Assembly: GCA_001313065.1 (NCBI GenBank)
Contig: BBFD01000239.1
Coordinates: 1-6,143 of the forward strand
Origin: Silvimonas sp. JCM 19000
GTDB taxonomy: Bacteria; Pseudomonadota; Gammaproteobacteria; Burkholderiales; Chitinibacteraceae
Direction: 5' to 3'
Length of the DNA: 6,143 bases
Below, piece after piece: positions 5,723-6,143 of this stretch. Made by a program: the position numbers and the translations under genes. Under the pieces are notes generated by a model that saw only the letters and a program-made list of their open reading frames with translations, ran no database searches and was not told where the DNA came from. Position 1 is the stretch's first letter. Each line of letters opens with the position of its first letter.

Positions 5723-6143
5723 GTGAACCATCCCTCTCATCGCCCGCTGCGGCGCTGTGCTGCGCTATTGCTGTCGCTGGCCAGCGCACTGCCGGTGGCA
5801 CCGTTGCTCATGACCGCTGCCAGTACCTCCATGGCGCTGATCAGCGCGCCGGTCTACGCAGCCACCAGCAGCGGCTACACCCAGCAAGCCAATGGCAGCG
5901 TGCAGTTTTACGTGAATGGCGCCACCTGGGCCGACCTGCATTACATCGTCAATGGCGGCGGTCAGCTCAATGTGCGCATGACGCTGAGCGGCAGCAATAA
6001 CAGCTACAGCGTGACCGGCATTCCGGCCGGGGCCACCGTCAAATACTTCTTTACCATCGGCCAGACCACCGGCGCGACCGATACCGCGTGGGCGCAATTT
6101 GTCTACAGCGGCAGCACCACCCCGACGCCCGCGCCGACCCCAG
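5723..6143 (+). CDS. secreted carbohydrate-active protein with N-terminal CBM56-like module, 5' part
   Basis: The first 140 residues of a protein that runs off the window. It starts at GTG 5723, fixed by the strong Shine-Dalgarno. Residues 1-46 look like a long Sec signal peptide: basic n-region (RPLRR), hydrophobic core, likely cleavage after VYA46 before ATSSG. There is no twin-arginine motif of the RRxFLK type. Residues about 48-129 form a compact beta-rich module (VQFYVNGATWADLHYIVNGG, QLNVRM, YSVTGIPAGATVKYFFTI, WAQFVYSG) that resembles beta-1,3-glucan-binding CBM56 modules of secreted glucanases, by recall of the family pattern. From residue 131 a Pro/Thr linker (STTPTPAPTP) begins, as usually precedes a catalytic domain. 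A glycoside hydrolase is likely downstream, but its family cannot be seen. No frame break is evident. The gene is divergent from the kinase and preceded by an operator-like palindrome and a structured leader, suggesting substrate-induced expression. Confidence 0.82.
   Translation, partial: MNHPSHRPLRRCAALLLSLASALPVAPLLMTAASTSMALISAPVYAATSSGYTQQANGSVQFYVNGATWADLHYIVNGGGQLNVRMTLSGSNNSYSVTGIPAGATVKYFFTIGQTTGATDTAWAQFVYSGSTTPTPAPTP

Noticed and set aside
5358..6000. Two overlapping + strand frames (5358-5603 and 5521-6000)
   Set aside because: Low-complexity Ala/Arg/Ser proteins without a good RBS. The second overlaps the clearly coding signal peptide and CBM-like frame that starts at 5723.

Overview
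The window is GC-rich proteobacterial chromosomal DNA, most likely from a betaproteobacterium. That rests on codon use and on the mix of a GlxA-type AraC regulator, a MerA/lipoamide-dehydrogenase-like flavoprotein, a large PAS hybrid kinase and a secreted carbohydrate-binding protein. The genus is not determined. I see no phage, plasmid, CRISPR, tRNA or rRNA signal, and no clear candidate for a new multi-gene system.

Layout: (1) 1-662 (+), the 3' part of a GlxA-family regulator cut by the window edge. (2) 659-787 (-), a small single-helix membrane protein candidate whose stop overlaps that of gene 1. (3) 970-2360 (+), an FAD/NAD(P) disulfide oxidoreductase. (4) 2342-2490, two 59-base direct repeats, 90 bases apart, around a REP-like palindrome; it fills the gap between two convergent genes. 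(5) 2492-5315 (-), a soluble hybrid sensor kinase with PAS domains, HisKA/HATPase_c and two C-terminal receiver domains. (6) 5316-5722, a 407-base divergent intergenic region with a LacI-family operator-like palindrome, a weak overlapping promoter and several stem-loops. (7) 5723-6143 (+), the 5' end of a secreted protein with a signal peptide, a CBM56-like module and a Pro/Thr linker.

The main caveat is sequence quality. The regulator, the oxidoreductase and the kinase are each broken into several frames. Every break can be repaired by changing one base, nearly always in a short run: 12 apparent deletions and 1 apparent insertion. After repair the oxidoreductase is exactly 465 codons and the kinase exactly 942, stop included, with family motifs continuous across each junction. 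I therefore read these as intact genes carrying consensus errors and give full gene spans.

The genes face alternating directions and are probably independent transcription units. The most coherent regulatory story is at the right end, where a probable sugar-responsive LacI-type operator and a structured leader of about 200 bases precede the secreted glycan-active protein. The neighbouring divergent kinase could share control, but nothing in the sequence shows this.
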